A DNA stretch of 64,000 bases, from assembly GCA_936440205.1 (NCBI GenBank), contig OW387135.1, forward strand, positions 23,352,792 through 23,416,791, in the 5' to 3' direction. Origin of the DNA: Lepidonotus clava (Eukaryota; Annelida; Polychaeta; Phyllodocida; Polynoidae). Made by a program: the position numbers and the translations under genes. The notes under the pieces were generated by a model, which was given only the letters and a program-made list of their open reading frames with translations, was not told where the DNA came from and made no database searches. Shown here one piece after another: positions 23,138 through 34,999 of this stretch; positions within the stretch are counted from its first letter, which is position 1, and each line of letters opens with the position of its first letter.

Positions 23138-23392
23138 CCAATATGACAGATTGAAATGAGTAAACTTATTGAGAAGATTTCACTCAGAATGGGTGTGTAA
23201 AATGACAAGATGGTGGATTATGATGAGTGAATTTAGTGAGAAGATTTCACTCAGAACAGGTGTGTATAATGACAAAATGGCAAATGAGTGAAAAGATGGG
23301 AAGATTTCACTCATAACGGGTTTATGTCATGAAAAGATGACAGATTGGAATGAGTGAAATGAGTGAGGTTCTTACCCAGAATAGGTGTAAAT
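23138..23392. repeat. Minisatellite, about four units of 60 bp
   Basis: Units contain GAGTGAA, GAAGATTTCACTCAGAA, GGTGTGTA and AATGACAAGATGG variants. They are diverged and differ in length. Confidence 0.75.
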
Positions 23393-23405
23393 GTTCCCGC
23401 TTCAC

Positions 23406-23526
23406 TACACTGTAAAAGCAAGTGTTTAGAATCTAAACACTTTCCTAAGCACTTTGTTGTAACCAGTTTGACAACATGTTTAGATTCTAAGCACGTTTAA
23501 ATTCTAAACACCCTCTTAACAGTGTA
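23406..23526. mobile_element. Short MITE with TACACTGT ends
   Basis: The left end TACACTGTAAAAGC with GTGTTTAGAAT is mirrored at the right end, which finishes AACAGTGTA. The arms are about 30 bp and imperfect. TA at both edges would fit a Tc1/mariner-type target, and 121 bp fits a non-autonomous copy. Confidence 0.65.
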
Positions 23527-24520
23527 TATCATAATTATTGCTTAGGAACTAACGAGGGATACATAACGATATAAAAATCTGCCGAAACTAATGGACCAAT
23601 AGGCCTACTATGGTAATTAAAGAGGCCAAATAGATGGACATTTAAGGCATCAAGAAAGGTTAAATTAGATAGCAATATATATGATTACTACAATGCATTT
23701 AATATTGGTATGATTTGAATAGCGATTCCCTCTGTTATGTTTTACAGCAATATTTATTAGTTGCCCTTCAAATGAGTCTATTTTCCAACCCTGGTACCTA
23801 TGTCTGAGCATTGTAAATGCAAGTGCCTCCCCCACCAACCCAGCCTCCAGTGTTTTATTCAGTGACATTACACACTAACACATCACCCAAAATAAACATG
23901 GATTTCTCTTTATTCAATGAAGCACTTTATGCTATCAATTTTGCAGGAGAGAATATTTTAATCGAGGTCAGTATACAATTTCAGAGGTGCAACCTGAGGG
24001 CAAACATGCATTTCTATTTTTTAGTTCAAGCACTTGTGCTATTAATTTTGCAGGGGAGTCTCTTTTAATTGGGGTCATGGATTCTCTATCTGCGCGACTC
24101 CTTTTCACTGCTGCTGTTGAATTTTTTACTGTTGACATAAACAACGCTGTAAAACATATTTTAGAAAGCTCACATCAATGTGCCACTAATTTGTTTTAAA
24201 TATTTTATTGCCATTAACCAAACAAATGAATTCTTTCAATTGGCTGTCGCAATTTTTATACAGAAACCGAGTTGATTATTCAATGAATTCTATTACTACT
24301 TAAATGTAATGTATTGGAGAACTGAAAGAAGAATAAGATTAAATTCTTCTCTCAAAAGACAACACTACAGTCTGATACAAATATGTACTCAGAGCCTGAA
24401 TAGAGCCACATGCACTCGAATGGGAATAAATTAGTTACAAATTTATAACAGGTATCAGCTTTGTGTTCTCCTAAAAAAAATGAATGTGTCAGCTCTCGTC
24501 ATAGAGATGACAAGTCTCCT
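23527..24520. other. No gene seen; short local repeat
   Basis: The words CTATTAATTTTGCAGG and CTATCAATTTTGCAGG occur 110 bp apart (about 23933 and 24038), a weak tandem relation. Nothing else supported. Confidence 0.35.
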
Positions 24521-24880
24521 GTGGCCCGTTGCACAATGGGTTTCGTAACAACGAAAATATGATAAACAACGAAAGAGTTCGTTGTTGCTTAATAAATTAT
24601 TTGCAGTTATTTTCGTAACAACGAAACTTTTTTTAACAATTTTTTTTCTATATTTAGAATGTCCTCAAACAGTTGTTACTTTTACTGTTTTTTCTCTAAT
24701 GTCTCGCCTTATTATATCAATTTACAGAATTCAATTCCATTCGTTAGAACCAGAGATTTTTACTATTTAAGTAACAGTGGATTATTTTCGTAACAACGAA
24801 ACTTTTCGTTACTAAGCAAAAGTTCGTTGTGCTTTCGTTGTTTTATCTTAGTAACGAAATTCTATTGTGCAACGGGCCAC
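24521..24880. mobile_element. MITE with GTGGCCCGTTGCAC ends, copy 1
   Basis: Starts GTGGCCCGTTGCACAATG and ends with the complement TTGTGCAACGGGCCAC. The subterminal parts repeat GTAACAACGAAA on both arms. It is 360 bp and non-coding apart from a chance AT-rich open frame. Confidence 0.85.
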
Positions 24881-24997
24881 TGGGCAAGCAGCAATATATC
24901 GGGCACATTTTGGGACCAATTTCGTTTGGTTCAGTTTGTTACTAGCTAAATTTATATGTAACAGTTATGTTATTTTACATAAGATTTAGACTGACCA

Positions 24998-25296
24998 GTG
25001 GCCCGTTGCACAATGGGTTCGTGACAACGAAAATAATTTTTTTGAAAAAAATTAATATTTTCGTAACAAGGATGGTTTATACACATTTTTTTTCTATATT
25101 TAGAATGCAGCCAGAGAGCTGTAACTTTTGCTGACTTTTCCTTAATTTTTTTCCTTTTTACATCAATTTACAGAATTCAATTTCATTTATTAGAACCAGA
25201 GATATTACTATGTTTGTAAAATCGTAACAACAATATCTTTAACAAAGATATCTTTGTTTGATCCTAACAACGAAATTCTATTGTGCAACAGGCCAC
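24998..25296. mobile_element. MITE with GTGGCCCGTTGCAC ends, copy 2
   Basis: Same ends as the copy 118 bp to the left (GTGGCCCGTTGCACAATG and TTGTGCAACAGGCCAC). The interior shares TTTCTATATTTAGAATG and CAGAATTCAATT. At 299 bp it is shorter and more decayed. Two copies in the same orientation so close together may reflect local hopping or a segmental duplication. Confidence 0.82.
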
Positions 25297-25549
25297 AGAA
25301 CAGAGTATTATGATAACATGATAATTCTGTGAAGGTGAGACCTTACCAATGTGTAATATAACAACAGTGTTATCTTTATATGAAAGACATAACCAGAATG
25401 TTGCAATAACATCACAGAACAACATTACACTGTTAGGTTCTAGAGACATTATAGGGTGCCATTAAAGTAACATAACAAGTATCCTACTAAAGGAGAACTA
25501 AACAGATCACTACTATTATCATTATAATAACGTTGCCTACATGCCTGGG
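25297..25549 (-). mobile_element. Inverted partial copy of the CCCAAGCAAG MITE
   Basis: The complement of this stretch matches the family through TCTAGAACCTAACAGTGTAA and a GTTATTATAATG word. It ends GCCTGGG at 25549, beside the direct copy starting at 25575. The two copies form a head-to-head pair. Confidence 0.55.
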
Positions 25550-25574
25550 CTGTCTTGTCAGCCCTTCCAGCATA

Positions 25575-25938
25575 CCCAAGCAAGAATACATTATTATAAC
25601 GTTGCAGCAACGTTTTGTTTTATTCTGCTGTGGTTCTTGTTATGTTATTTTCATAGCACCTGGAAACTTCTTTGGAGCTTAACATTGAGACAATACACCG
25701 TGATGTTATTGTGACATTCTTGGTTTGTTCTTTCACATAAACATTATTATCATAACATTCTGTATTAGTAAGGTCTCAACTTTACTGAGATGTAATAATA
25801 TCATAACACTCTTTTTTAGTGTTCCCAACCTAACCTAAAAACCATAACTGTTATGTACATGTAATAATTAAGCAAGTAAGAGACTAACCAAAAATGTATA
25901 GTCACAGAACATGCCCGTTATGTTGCTGCTTGCCAGGG
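25575..25938 (+). mobile_element. MITE with CCCAAGCAAG ends, copy 2
   Basis: Begins CCCAAGCAAGAATACATT and ends CTTGCCAGGG. It is collinear with 20552-20916 over its full length (GTTGCAGCAACG, TAAGGTCTCAACTTTACT, GAC(T)AACCAAAA and GTCACAGAA words). Confidence 0.7.
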
Positions 25939-27800
25939 CAGTGTCCTCCGCTGGGATTCAGAGCCTTGCTCTGAAGGACATTAATGTAAGATGTCTATCT
26001 GAGCTAGCCTACAGATAGGGTATTATTATTTCCTTTGGCGTCATCTTACAAGGCCCTCTAGAGATAGGATTAATATCCGTCGCTTTATCCTTTAAGATAG
26101 CTCGAAATGGATGGGACGCACGTTATTGTACCGGTACATAGTATATAATAATTTGTTTCCATTGATATCGTTTTTATACACAAATTGGGCCTACTAGCCT
26201 ATGAAATAGTGTAAGTGCAGGGGAGTATCGAGCTTGAGTGGTAATTAAAGTATAATGCACGGGTTTAGCTAAAATAGTATAAATAGTCTAGGCTTAGAAT
26301 GCGCACCATCCTTGTATTTAGCTGTCGTTATATTGTGCTAATTCTCAGGCTAGACTGTTTTATAAACCACTTTCATTGTGATGAAACATCCATCGTTTTC
26401 CAGATTTTAACACATATAGTAACATTAAGATCTGACCGTTTTGTTCACTCTTCCATTTAGAATGTAATTAGATAGGATATACGTAGGATGTGCGTTGTTC
26501 AACTGGTTGTCTGGATCCTACATATGTCAGCTGCAGGGCTAACTTTTATAGAAGTAAAAATAGCAAATGATGCCCTGTGTCCACAGCACGGCGAGGGTGC
26601 GCACTGCTCTGTTGTCTACAGTGCAGTCAGGGTTGGATCGGCACCGACTTGAGGTGATTTAATTTCTTACTGTTATGTTCTATCACACCTATCACACCTT
26701 TCGTTGATAGGTGTGTTTTGTTAAATGAACGTTGTGGCCCAGTTCAATTGAACATGTGCCAGTGTATATGATGTGCAGTTTGAGGCCGTCTATAACGCAC
26801 AAAGGGGTTTGGGCGGAGGAGATCAAGGGCTTCAGTACATAGTAATGTATATTTCATGCTAAAGGGAGATGGAAGGGTGTCTCGAAAGCATTTAAAAAGA
26901 TGTATGCCATTTGGATCGACGACGCCTATACAAACAGTTGGTTCTTTCCAAGGTATCTCACATCCTAAATTCCTCTAACTCACCCATATAATTTCTAAGC
27001 AGATCTTACTACACTCAAATCCTGTCATAAAAGTGGAAGTATTAAACTAATAAAATAATCTTAGATTGTGACCCAGACTTTACATCAAGTCAAAGTAGAC
27101 TGCGGACACCCTATACATACAACACCACAAGCTGGGTTGGTGCGAAATTCTAGGTTCCACAACAGAAGCCTGAACACTATAGCAGGTGGCTGTGTAGTAG
27201 GTAAACACGTCTATGTAAGGTATACCGCTGGGGTCTAATACCTGACAACCAGGTGACAACCAGGTGCCAATCAACCTCATTGTGGTCACTTTACTGCACT
27301 AGGTATACGACAGCCGTATCAGCTGCTGATACTGAGAAAGATATATGCATACGGAGTGTTTTTCCAGCTATACACATGTGATAAAACATGTCGGAGGTTT
27401 AAGGTGATTATTACGACTAGAATGAACAATTTTGAAAAATTTGATTGTGGAGCTTCGAATGTTGCAAATTGGCAAACATAAACAATGGCTTTATATGAAC
27501 TTATGAAATGTATTATAAAGTTATAAAGAAAAATAGTCTACAGCGATTAAGCCTTCAGGGTAACATCACTGTAACTAGTGTAAGTCTATTAAGGACTTTT
27601 TTTCATAGGCCAACGAGTTTCGGTTTTTGGTTCACAGAGATTCAAATGGTTTGAATTTAAATCTATAGTTCGTGAAAATTAATGTGCATGTCAGCTAAAG
27701 ACCTACATCAATATATATTCCAAGATCTACTCTGATAGCTCCATGTGTAACAATAATTTATTATGACAAGTAAACCGTTTTTTCTAGATTGCCGATGCTA
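25939..27800. other. No gene seen
   Basis: A 10-bp stem (CACACCTATC with GATAGGTGTG) lies near 26688-26717. On the minus strand 27080-27289 is open for 69 codons with mixed composition but no motif or firm splice context. Confidence 0.35.
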
Positions 27801-28080
27801 ACATGGAACATTAAGGTAACTGTACATCAAAGCACATAATGCACATGATGTCAAATTTAATTATCATCAAGTCATATTTGGCACATTAAGCCACATATGG
27901 AACTTTGATATATGGCACCTTAAAGTGTATCTAAAACATTGAAAATTAGTAAGGCACAATAAGGCACATATGAAACGCTCATAAATCTAGGGTACATTAT
28001 GTCACACGTAGAACACTAAAACACAAAATTATGGAACATAAAGAGACATATATACATCAAAAAGACACATGTGGAACATT
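27801..28080. repeat. Degenerate CACAT-type tandem repeat
   Basis: GGCACATTAAG, GCACATATGGAAC, GGCACATATGAAAC and ACACATGTGGAACATTA variants recur every 20-60 bp. It looks like an old satellite-like array. Confidence 0.55.
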
Positions 28081-28235
28081 ACGTTTCACATCCACCTGTG
28101 TGGCGTGGATTGATCCACTTCCAAAATAGCATCAAGAGTCGGGAAGCTATATCTATCTTCCTCAGTGAAAAAAGAAAACGTATCCATTGCCAGTGCCCCC
28201 CTCCCTCCCCTCAGGCCCTACCTCGATCATCTAAA

Positions 28236-28445
28236 GGCTGTATTCCACTGGGCGATTTCACTCCCGATTTTGAAAATCGCCAGTAAAAATATGGGCTTAA
28301 TACACACATGTTATATATCATTAGAAAGGTTTTTAAATTCTCTTTCAAACGGTATGTTACATGCATGGGTTTCTATAATATTTTTAATGGAATTTTAGAA
28401 ATTATTAAATTTTCAGTAGTTAAAATCGCCTATTGGAATACAGGC
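28236..28445. mobile_element. Fold-back MITE, copy c (GGCTGTATTCCACTGG ends)
   Basis: The left arm reads CTAAAGGCTGTATTCCAC and the right end GGAATACAGGCTTTAG, so complementarity extends to CTAAA/TTTAG. The interior has ACATGTTATATATCATTAGA and TTTCAAACGGTATGTTACAT. An open frame across it is a by-product of the arms. Confidence 0.75.
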
Positions 28446-28805
28446 TTTAGGTCGGACTGGCTGCAGTGCCAACTAATCCCATCGACCTTTGGTATTTCAT
28501 TGGCTGTACCAAATGCATCAGGTGGTGCCCGACAACTGCCTATGAAAAAGACAACTTCAAAGAGGAGAAGCGGCCTCCGTACGTTTGAACGTTACAACGT
28601 TCTGCAAAACGTTTGTTGACAATGGGCAGGATGGGTTTCAGCCTGAGTCTCTTTGCAAATGTCAGAACAGAGTTGATGTGCCACTCTTAAAAACAGTCAG
28701 TATGTCGGATTCACTGTCACTGTGATGGCGTCCCTGTATTTCCGTAAAGTTACCAAGGCGGCGGGTGAGTTTTGCACATGTTTATGATGAATTACACTAT
28801 TTAAA

Positions 28806-28900
28806 TATGTATTCCACAGACCTATTTTTATTCTGGTGATTTTATAATTGTTTGATTTTCTCTGAGAATGCAGCATGAAGCTACACATCCTATACACTGT
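28806..28900. mobile_element. Fragment of the fold-back MITE family
   Basis: TATGTATTCCACAGACC followed by GATTTTCTCTGAGAATG and CATCCTATACACTGTT matches the left half of the copy at 36.44 kb. The right half is missing. Confidence 0.5.
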
Positions 28901-29146
28901 TCGGAAGTAAATAGTTTCGAGCAGGCGTTTTAGAAGAGAGAGTTGATTACTCATACAAACAGGGTTCTATATACCGACAGAACCAATGCAGTTTAAAGCA
29001 GTTTTACAGGTGCCTTCAGCATCTCAGCATTCAATGAATGAATGAAATACGATATTTGAATACAGATGCCTATAGTGGTTGCATTAATTGTCATCTGCAG
29101 ACCTGAGAATATGTCTGCATTGTGCTGAAATGTGCAGATGTAAAAG

Positions 29147-29254
29147 TATGCCTGCATGATGGAGCACCATGCCCACCGCAGAACATGTCTGCGCAGTAGG
29201 CATGCCTACATGATGGAGCACCATGCCCACCGCAGAACATGTCTGCACAGTAGG
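29147..29254. repeat. Two near-identical 54-bp tandem units
   Basis: Units at 29147-29200 and 29201-29254 share CATGATGGAGCACCATGCCC and CCGCAGAACATGTCTGC. The close match implies a fairly recent duplication. Both strands are open, but the encoded peptides (HAYCADMFCGGHGAPSCR on the minus strand) are only the translated repeat. Confidence 0.85.
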
Positions 29255-30451
29255 CATGCTCTGTGTGCAGGGCCCTGCAAAACTGTTGGTATAGGCCTGC
29301 AGGGAGATATACCATGGGGGCAGCCATTGTCCCCCATTTCAGGCCTGCTGGGGGACAACCTAGCCCCCTCCACTACTGATAAGCTATCAAAGATTCACTA
29401 CCTTTATTTCACTGCTGTAAGGTACCAATGGCTAAACAGCCAACTTTATCATTTTATCCCTTTAGCTTCACTAATTGTCACTATGTTCTTTTTGGAATTT
29501 TGTGATAAGATTGAATAATACAAAAGTTATAGACAGGTAAAATTTAAGCCTTCCCCTCCAACCTGAGGGACCCCTAAATAGGTTGTGTGCACAGTGTCTT
29601 ATCTGTAATCAGGTGTGGCTGTTGTTCTAGGGGTAGTAAGACAATAGGTGAATGGGTTATGTAACACATCAGAGAGGTGAGAACCCTAGTCTGCCACCCT
29701 TATCATCCCTCTGTCTACCCAGGCCTTATCTGGTGAGAGGTGTGAGGTAAACACTGAAAAATGAAGCCAGTTTGGGGGGATTTGAAAAGGTGTACCAGCT
29801 TACAACTCCCGACAGCCCTAAAGTGATATATGGGGTCCCGGAATCATAGTAATTATTTATGACTATAGACGTACTGGTTCCTTATAATTTCATGCCAAAA
29901 CTGGCAGGTAGATTGAATCTGTGTCAATTCGTGGAAGCTACTTCCCGATGGTAAAGCCTTGATGAAAAAAGGCCCACTTTGATAAGTGTTGTGTTTTGTT
30001 TCTCCCGTCGGAAACCAACCAAGGGCAATTGCAGGTTTCATTTGATCTATCTGCGTCAAGGGCAGCCCCATTCTGCAATGCTTTGACGAAGACATTGACG
30101 GTACCGTGACAAAGAACTATTTATAACATAGAAAGCAGGTCTTTTCTCTCATCAATAACCTGGATAAACTATGTCTTAGTGCAATTAAATGCCCCATGTT
30201 ACCGTAGGGACACTGGTTCAAGCAGAATTAATGTGCTAGGTATCATGCACTTAAGCGCTTAAACTCGAGAGTAAAGAGAGAACCCTGTTCAAGTGATTCC
30301 AACCCATTGGGGAAAATGAGATATTGTTAGAACATAAAACAGCTTTAATAATTCACTGTTGTTGAACGTAAAACATAGTACAACTAAAACTTTTTCTTCA
30401 TCTAATTAATTCTCTTTTGATTATTGTATTTATTCTGGAGTTAAAATCTGG

Positions 30452-30527
30452 TATTGGGCCATTTTTCGTTGTATTCCACCATTCTCTAGTATTGGGCCAT
30501 TTCTCGTTGTATTCCACCAGTCTTACA
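30452..30527. repeat. Two 38-bp tandem units
   Basis: Both units carry TATTGGGCCATTT and CGTTGTATTCCACCA. Confidence 0.8.
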
Positions 30528-31483
30528 AATGCATGTGACATAATTTATTATGTTTTGTAGCTGGGTCGTAGTATTAGTTCTACCATCTTTCGGACCATAA
30601 AACCAAATGATTTCTATTTAGACCATGAAACCAAATTGATTTCAATTCAAATTCCCAATACATAAACTAATGCCTTGGTCATCCATATATCACATTAAAA
30701 CCATTCGGACACAAATGAATGCAGTTTGAGACCTTCTGGAGCAAAGATCAGGAGGTCGTAGCAGGAGGTAACCTAAGTGATTGATTAAGACACACCGGAC
30801 CTGACGTTAATACTGACCAGTTTCAAGAACCAGGTAAATCCTCACATTTTCCAGTGTGTACCCAACGCCCTGTATTGCTAAGCAGTATCTTGGCAGTGGT
30901 GGATTATGTGAAATCTTTAATGAAAATTTACATTTTGGGGTGTAAAACTCGATCATAAAGGTATCAAAGATATAATTATGGTGGACTCCCTCCTCTTTCC
31001 AAAAGATTTTGATTTTTCACTTTGGGCCAGCTCAAATCTTGTCCCAAGGTGTGGTCATTTTTTTCCTTCCTTTGTTTGTTTCAACCAGAAATTCACATAA
31101 TAAGCTTCATTTTTGTTTATTAGCAATCTTTGATTTCGGTCAACGGATTCAATTTATTTTCGGAAGACGGCCTACTATGCACACGTGTGCTTCTACTGTT
31201 TTTTTTTGTTCGAATTCGTCCTTGTTAAATTGTCGTTAAAGATGACCATTTTGTTACCACTGATTTAGAACTAGGATATCTTTATCAAAACTACCTAAAT
31301 AAAAGGCCTAATATTAATACTTGTTTATTACCCTGATTAATAAAGGACATCGTAAGTTGGTGGTTCATTTTTTCCATTGTTTCCAAATGCTCATCCTGCC
31401 TATGTAAATTCATTAGATATCTTGATGATTACTGCCTATGTAAAGCATCATCATAATTAAATTCCTAATATCTGATTATGATC

Positions 31484-31537
31484 ATGTACTATATAGGCCT
31501 ATATGCCTATATGTACTATATAGGCCTATATACGATA
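31484..31537. repeat. Two 27-bp tandem units
   Basis: ATGTACTATATAGGCCTATA is repeated, built around the TATAGGCCTATA palindrome. Confidence 0.75.
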
Positions 31538-33179
31538 GCATACACGTTGTTATCCTCCAAAATTCAAAACCCTAGATCGCCTATTTATGCTTAATTTACC
31601 TAAAACAAAGCCCCTTGAATAAACACATGGTGCCAACCAAAAGGTGACCACATAATTATACAAGGTCTATAGGACCTATTGAGACACATATCACATTCAA
31701 TCAACAGCGATTCGTGCTAAAAATCCAAGGGAGGTCTCCATGGTAGATAGAGTGGCTTCATACTGTACCTGCAGCGCTCCTTTCGAAGAAAGTAATGATT
31801 AAACTTAGTACATCAGAAGCGACGGTGGAGTATGGAGTGGCTTTATTATTTTAGAATTGGATTATAGATTCTTTGTTGAAAACGTCCAGGCTATCACCCA
31901 CTCTGTCACTTTGCTGATCTCCCAGAGAATCTTCTCTGCACTGTAGTTGCCCCTTGGTCTGGCCCCAGTGGCCCAGGCCGCACTAAAGAAAACTGCTGGA
32001 CTACTTTTTTTTGCTGCAGCGCGTATTAAACTTATCCTGCTGGTGGTGAATTTTCTAACGAACCAGTAGAGTCTTCTCTCCCAGACTTCTTTTTAGGTGA
32101 GGAGGTAGATCGCTTTGTGGAATGCCTATTACCATGGGTCAGTGAAATGACCATCAGGAAATTAGACGCTTGGATGAGTGTACACTTACGAATCATCCCT
32201 AAAGTCCGTATTCCACAGGCTTATTTCGACTATGGGGATTTTGAATTTGTCATTTTTTCTCTCAGAATATCCTGTATACCAACATGACAGGCACAAGGAA
32301 TGAGACATTGGGCATTAGGCCAACACGATACTACTTTGTTCTTTTTTTGCATGACCCTGAGGTGCAGCCTCCCAGCCTTCTGTTGACCATCTGAGTAGAA
32401 GTCTGACCTTGATTTCACCTTCTCTTCCCTCCTGTTCCTACCGCCTTATTGTGAAATGAACCCTCATATGTGAGGCACGACCTCCCTTCCCCAAAGCTCC
32501 CTTACCTTGTCTCTTGTGCATTGCCACACCCAGGTAAAAGCTCAAAGCTCCTTCCCCCCATTCGCAGATCACAAGAACAACAGTTGGTGAATCTAACCCA
32601 CACTTGATTGATATTTTTAAGATGGGAAAGCTCAACTTCTTTGTTATAAAATAACAAAGAAGTTGTTATCAAAAGGCATCATAATTCTAGGTTTTAAAAT
32701 ATCAATTGTGATTCTTTAAATGCATATGCATATGGATATAAATGTGCTCTTGTTTCTTTGCATTTATCGAATTTAAATCGAACAAATATAATTAAAAAGC
32801 TGCAATTCATTGAACAATAACTATCTAAACCGTGACGTCGCTGTTGCAATAACTGACGATGCACTTTATCAGAACAGCGAGTTTTATCCTAGATAGCTGA
32901 TAAACATAACATGATGTAGCTACAGCTAGTTCTCACCTTGGACAGATAAAATAAGGTCCCTTTATGGAGAAAGTATAGGGGAGTCCTAATGTAGGATATC
33001 CATTGAAATAACAACGTCGCATGTCAGTCATTTGTAATAAATGCCACAATATTATTCCTATGGCGAGTTCGAAGCTGTCGTTGACGCTTGACCCCATATC
33101 GATCCTAATACCATATTTTAAAGAAAAACTTTTTTCATGAATCTAGGGGGCCATTGTGGATACTATGTATGTGGTACAA

Positions 33180-33490
33180 ATCTCCATTAGCGCCAAGCAT
33201 GGCGACACTCTCTCAACATGGCCTGGCAAAGTGTCTCCCTAAACGTAGTTTGCCGCCTCCCCTCCATCCCACTTTACATAACCCCGACTAATAGGGACCA
33301 GAGCACGGCAGGTCGCGTTGGTCGCATCCTGGAGGAGGTGTCGCCCACGTCGCACCCCCTGCGTCGTCCGTCACCGCGCGGCGACGCCCTCCTTCCCTGA
33401 TGACGTCATAAGTCACGCACGGGCGTCCCGCGTGGGGGCGCTAGAGTTAGCTGAGACGCCGGGATCACGCGCGGATGGCGCCAGGCAGAA
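33180..33490 (+). promoter_or_regulatory. CpG-rich island with CRE palindrome; possible promoter
   Basis: CpG is dense here compared with the surroundings (CGCGCGGCGACGCC, GGGCGTCCCGCG). TGACGTCA is at 33401-33408. An ATG at 33199 in good context (AAGCATGG) opens 30 codons, MATLSQHGLAKCLPKRS and onwards, to a stop at 33289-33291. It could be a promoter, an upstream ORF or an unmethylated island. No TATA box is claimed. Confidence 0.3.
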
Positions 33491-33960
33491 AAAAGCTGCG
33501 TACACACAGTGCGATTTTTTTTTTATAATTATAGTTATGACAAAGGTAACACTCCATACCAACTAGGCTGAATAGTCATACAAATAAGCAGAATCGGCCG
33601 ATTTTTGCACGGATTCAGATCCTTTAAAGGTATTCAAAATTGAAATCTACATGTTTGGTATGAATCGGTGCTATATGGGTCCGTTATTCCTCGAGAGCAA
33701 GCCGATTTTAGCGCCGATTAGTCAGCCGACTTGGTCAAATCCGCTCAGTAGATATATGTGAATTGAGGACAGAATCGGCACATAATTTTCACTACGATTA
33801 TGTGCATGTTTCGAAATGTCAGCCGACTTGGTCAAATTCGCCTTGCGGGTATAGGACTTGAGGACTGTACAGAATTGGCACATAAATTTCGTTACGATTA
33901 TGTGCATGTTACGAAATGTCGATAGTATTTCTGACATGCACATGTCAAAATCCGGTATAG
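33490..33960. mobile_element. Rearranged fold-back-family element with internal 98-bp duplication
   Basis: It starts GCGTACACACAGTGCGATTT, like the ends of the 47.36-kb copy. It contains GTCAGCCGACTTGGTCAAA twice (about 33721 and 33818), the same word found near the right arm of that copy. The duplicated units of about 98 bp both run through GATTATGTGCATGTT. It is longer than other family members. Confidence 0.5.
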
Positions 33961-34356
33961 CCCTATAGTTTAAAATCCTAAATTCCCCTCATTTCTTGAA
34001 GAAATGAGAAAATGAGAAATGAGAAAATCGTGAGGTGTGAACCAGGCCTCATGTCGTCTTCTCCAGTGTAGGGCGGGTGTTGTGAGGGCGTCGGGGGAGG
34101 GGGTTGGAGCAGAGTCAGAAGAAGCAGCACCGTTGTGCGTGTTGGGGTGTCATTTGGATGCATTGCTTGAATCCACCCCAGTGCGCTCAGAGTGCATCAT
34201 CTATATAGAGGGGTGTGACTCTTATAGCTGGAGGGCCGGCTACACTATAAGACTGGAATTTACCTATACGTAGATGATACGATTCTTTTGCATACCATCC
34301 ACGACGAACAGTGACATGTTTCATAAAAATATCCATTGCTAGATTCCATGCATTTA

Positions 34357-34448
34357 CAGGGGCGGATCCAGGATTTTGAAAAAGGGTGGGTGGGGGGGGG
34401 GGGGGCGTGCTATTGCAAAATGACACCCCCCCCCTAAATCCGCGCCTG
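34357..34448. mobile_element. Non-autonomous element with GGGCGGAT ends, copy 2
   Basis: Left end CAGGGGCGGATCCAGGATTT, right end AAATCCGCGCCTG, flanked by ATTTA on both sides (34352-34356, 34449-34453). The interior is little more than a long G run and a C run. Confidence 0.75.
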
Positions 34449-34732
34449 ATTTATAATGGAAACTTAGCTGAGGTAGAAAAGCGTTTGTTAAAGAAAAGAG
34501 GGCTAAAACATCTGTTATGAGACCCAACAAGTATTTAGGGTAACCTTAAAGATCCTTAAAGAGAAACAAAGTATGGTAGCTAACGGCAGTGGGAAAAGGG
34601 TTCAGTTAGATTATGACATGCAAACTTCCGTTTATGTACCTGTGATTCCTTATGAAACATGCATCTTATAGGCCTTGGTGAATGACACGACTTATACAGA
34701 TTGAGAGATACGGCTGAGGCTGCAGTCTTAGG

Positions 34733-34877
34733 CAGGCGCAGATTAAGTGTGTGTGTTGGGGGGGGGGGGCTTGCCAGGCGTGCGCCCCCCCCCTATTTTG
34801 GGGTTTAAAGTTTTTAATGTAAAGTTCCTGTTCCTGGAGGGCCCCCCTTTTTTTTCAAAATCCTGGATCCGCTCCTG
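34733..34877. mobile_element. Non-autonomous element with GGGCGGAT ends, copy 3
   Basis: Left end CAGGCGCAGATT, right end AAATCCTGGATCCGCTCCTG, flanked by TTAGG on both sides (34728-34732, 34878-34882). G and C runs fill the interior. The matching 5-bp flanks support transposition. Confidence 0.72.
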
Positions 34878-34999
34878 TTAGGCCTAGTGGTAAGTAAAAA
34901 AAACCCACCTATGGTATATCACATCTCAACTTGAATCGAGCTGAGGCTCAGAGTTTACATCCGGCATCATCATTCAACCTTCCTGATCTCCCACCACCA

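Larger units (their letters stand above)
29520..33170. other. No gene seen; scattered repeats
   Basis: AT-rich. It holds two short tandem duplications (30452-30527 and 31484-31537) and a fold-back fragment at about 32203-32290 (GTATTCCACAGGC with CTCAGAATATCCTGTATA). No supported exon. Confidence 0.4.

Noticed and set aside
27080-27289. Minus-strand exon with an acceptor-like CAG
   Set aside because: Weak pyrimidine tract, no donor at a suitable place and no recognisable product.
28071-28619. Overlapping plus-strand frames as a gene
   Set aside because: They cross the fold-back copy at 28236-28445 and owe their openness to it.
29091-29518. Cys/His-rich peptide repeats as a zinc protein
   Set aside because: Product of the 54-bp tandem duplication; read on both strands and without flanking coding.
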